Shown: piece after piece, positions 63,620 through 64,000 of the stretch | How the letters are laid out: every line of letters starts with the position of its first letter | How positions within the stretch are numbered: position 1 is the stretch's first letter | Source of the DNA: Sphingobacterium deserti | GTDB taxonomy: Bacteria; Bacteroidota; Bacteroidia; Sphingobacteriales; Sphingobacteriaceae | Assembly (NCBI RefSeq): GCF_000757725.1 | Contig: NZ_JJMU01000066.1 | Span: 119,269-183,268, forward strand | Reading direction: 5' to 3' | DNA length: 64,000 nt | Program-made: the position numbers and the translations under genes | Notes under the pieces: generated by a model | Database searches by the model: none | What the model was told of the DNA's origin: nothing | Seen by the model: the letters and a program-made list of their open reading frames with translations, nothing else

Positions 63620-63937
63620 ATGAAGTTATTAAATAAAATAAAAAAGCTAGTTGCTGCAGGCGCAGCATTAGCGATCATTGGATTCTCCGCATTTGCTATG
63701 TCTAACAATGACAAAGAAGCAATCCAAGAGCAATATTGGTTCGAAATGAATGCAGCTGGCACCACTCCGGTTCCAGGTCCAGTTGATCCTGCAGACTTAC
63801 CTTGTGAGCAGCAATTGACAACTCCGAATTGCGCGCGCCTTTACAATGCGTCACAGACGACAGGAACAGGGTCCTCTCGTGCTGTGATCACTTCACAGAT
63901 TAATAACCATGTCTCTTTTAGAACAAGGGAAAATTAG
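63620..63937 (+). CDS. DUF6520-like small secreted protein
   Basis: 105 aa with signal peptide (KKLVAAGAALAIIGFSAFAM). The mature part has a proline-rich stretch TTPVPGPVDPADLPCEQQLT and two cysteines (PCEQ and PNCARLY). Small proteins of this type are common in Bacteroidetes in multi-copy clusters; function unknown. It is the last complete gene in the window. Confidence 0.7.
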   Translation: MKLLNKIKKLVAAGAALAIIGFSAFAMSNNDKEAIQEQYWFEMNAAGTTPVPGPVDPADLPCEQQLTTPNCARLYNASQTTGTGSSRAVITSQINNHVSFRTREN

Positions 63938-63946
63938 TGAATAGTT

Positions 63947-64000
63947 GAGGCTGTCTAAAAAGGTCTTTAAAAAAAAGAACCCCGTCATAAAAAATGGCGG
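63947..64000 (+). mobile_element. possible IS left end or terminator at the window edge
   Basis: GAGGCTGTCTAAAA (63947-63960) looks like the terminal inverted repeat GAGGCTGTCTCAAAA of Bacteroidetes insertion sequences. The following CCCCGTCAT...ATGGCGG is a partial hairpin cut by the edge. Without the far end this cannot be decided. Confidence 0.25.

Overview
The window looks like a Sphingobacteriaceae-type Bacteroidetes chromosome (Sphingobacterium/Pedobacter-like). The evidence is a SusC/SusD polysaccharide locus, CTnDOT-type tra genes, RteC, several LytTR systems, a DUF6520-like peptide and Bacteroidetes-style promoters (TAnnTTTG). Family assignments come from reading the protein sequences; no database search was run.

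Layout. (1) 1-10.1 kb, minus strand: an alpha-mannan-type utilization locus with lacI, a ROK kinase, susC, susD, a SusE/F-like lipoprotein and two GH76 proteins, the last cut by the window edge. ACCGGT-centred palindromes lie before susC and before the ROK gene. (2) 10.3-12.2 kb: toxin-antitoxin debris, with two degenerate copies of a hipA 5' end, a HipB-like regulator with palindromic sites, and an intact DUF1778 antitoxin beside a truncated GNAT toxin. (3) 12.37 kb: the 3' part of a CAU-anticodon tRNA followed by its terminator, best read as the left attachment site of an integrative conjugative element (ICE) extending right. (4) 12.8-15.3 kb: a truncated ATPase, a histidine kinase lacking its sensor, and two stand-alone receivers. 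(5) 15.3-39 kb: the conjugation module, transcribed leftward: toprim primase, mobA, mobB relaxase, traA (ParA), traB-like, traE/F, traG (VirB4), four secreted helical proteins, traJ, traK, a traL-position gene, traM, traN, coupling ATPase and accessory proteins. A complete group II intron interrupts traG exactly after the Walker B motif. Between mobA and the primase lies a 520-nt non-coding tract with an unbroken 8-nt periodicity. (6) 40.5-48.5 kb: a glycosyltransferase fusion, a PRTRC cassette (ThiF/E1-like, E2-like B, ubiquitin-like C, E) with ssb, and a universal stress protein. (7) 49-58.8 kb: a PAS kinase, a frameshifted phytochrome-like kinase, a deaminase, two SDRs, a broken LytTR regulator, RadC and RteC. 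(8) 58.9-64 kb: a possible signalling locus (46-aa peptide, acyltransferase-like protein, LytS/LytTR pair), a divergent AraC regulator and a DUF6520-like secreted peptide.

How it works together. MobA/MobB would nick and bind oriT, the coupling ATPase would hand DNA to the TraE-TraN channel powered by TraG, and RteC would control excision as in CTnDOT. PRTRC and ssb are typical element-borne functions. No integrase is visible, so the right end of the element and its integrase probably lie outside the window. The most unusual items are the octamer-periodic tract, the E1/E2/Ub-like cassette without its JAB partner, and the peptide-acyltransferase-LytTR cluster.
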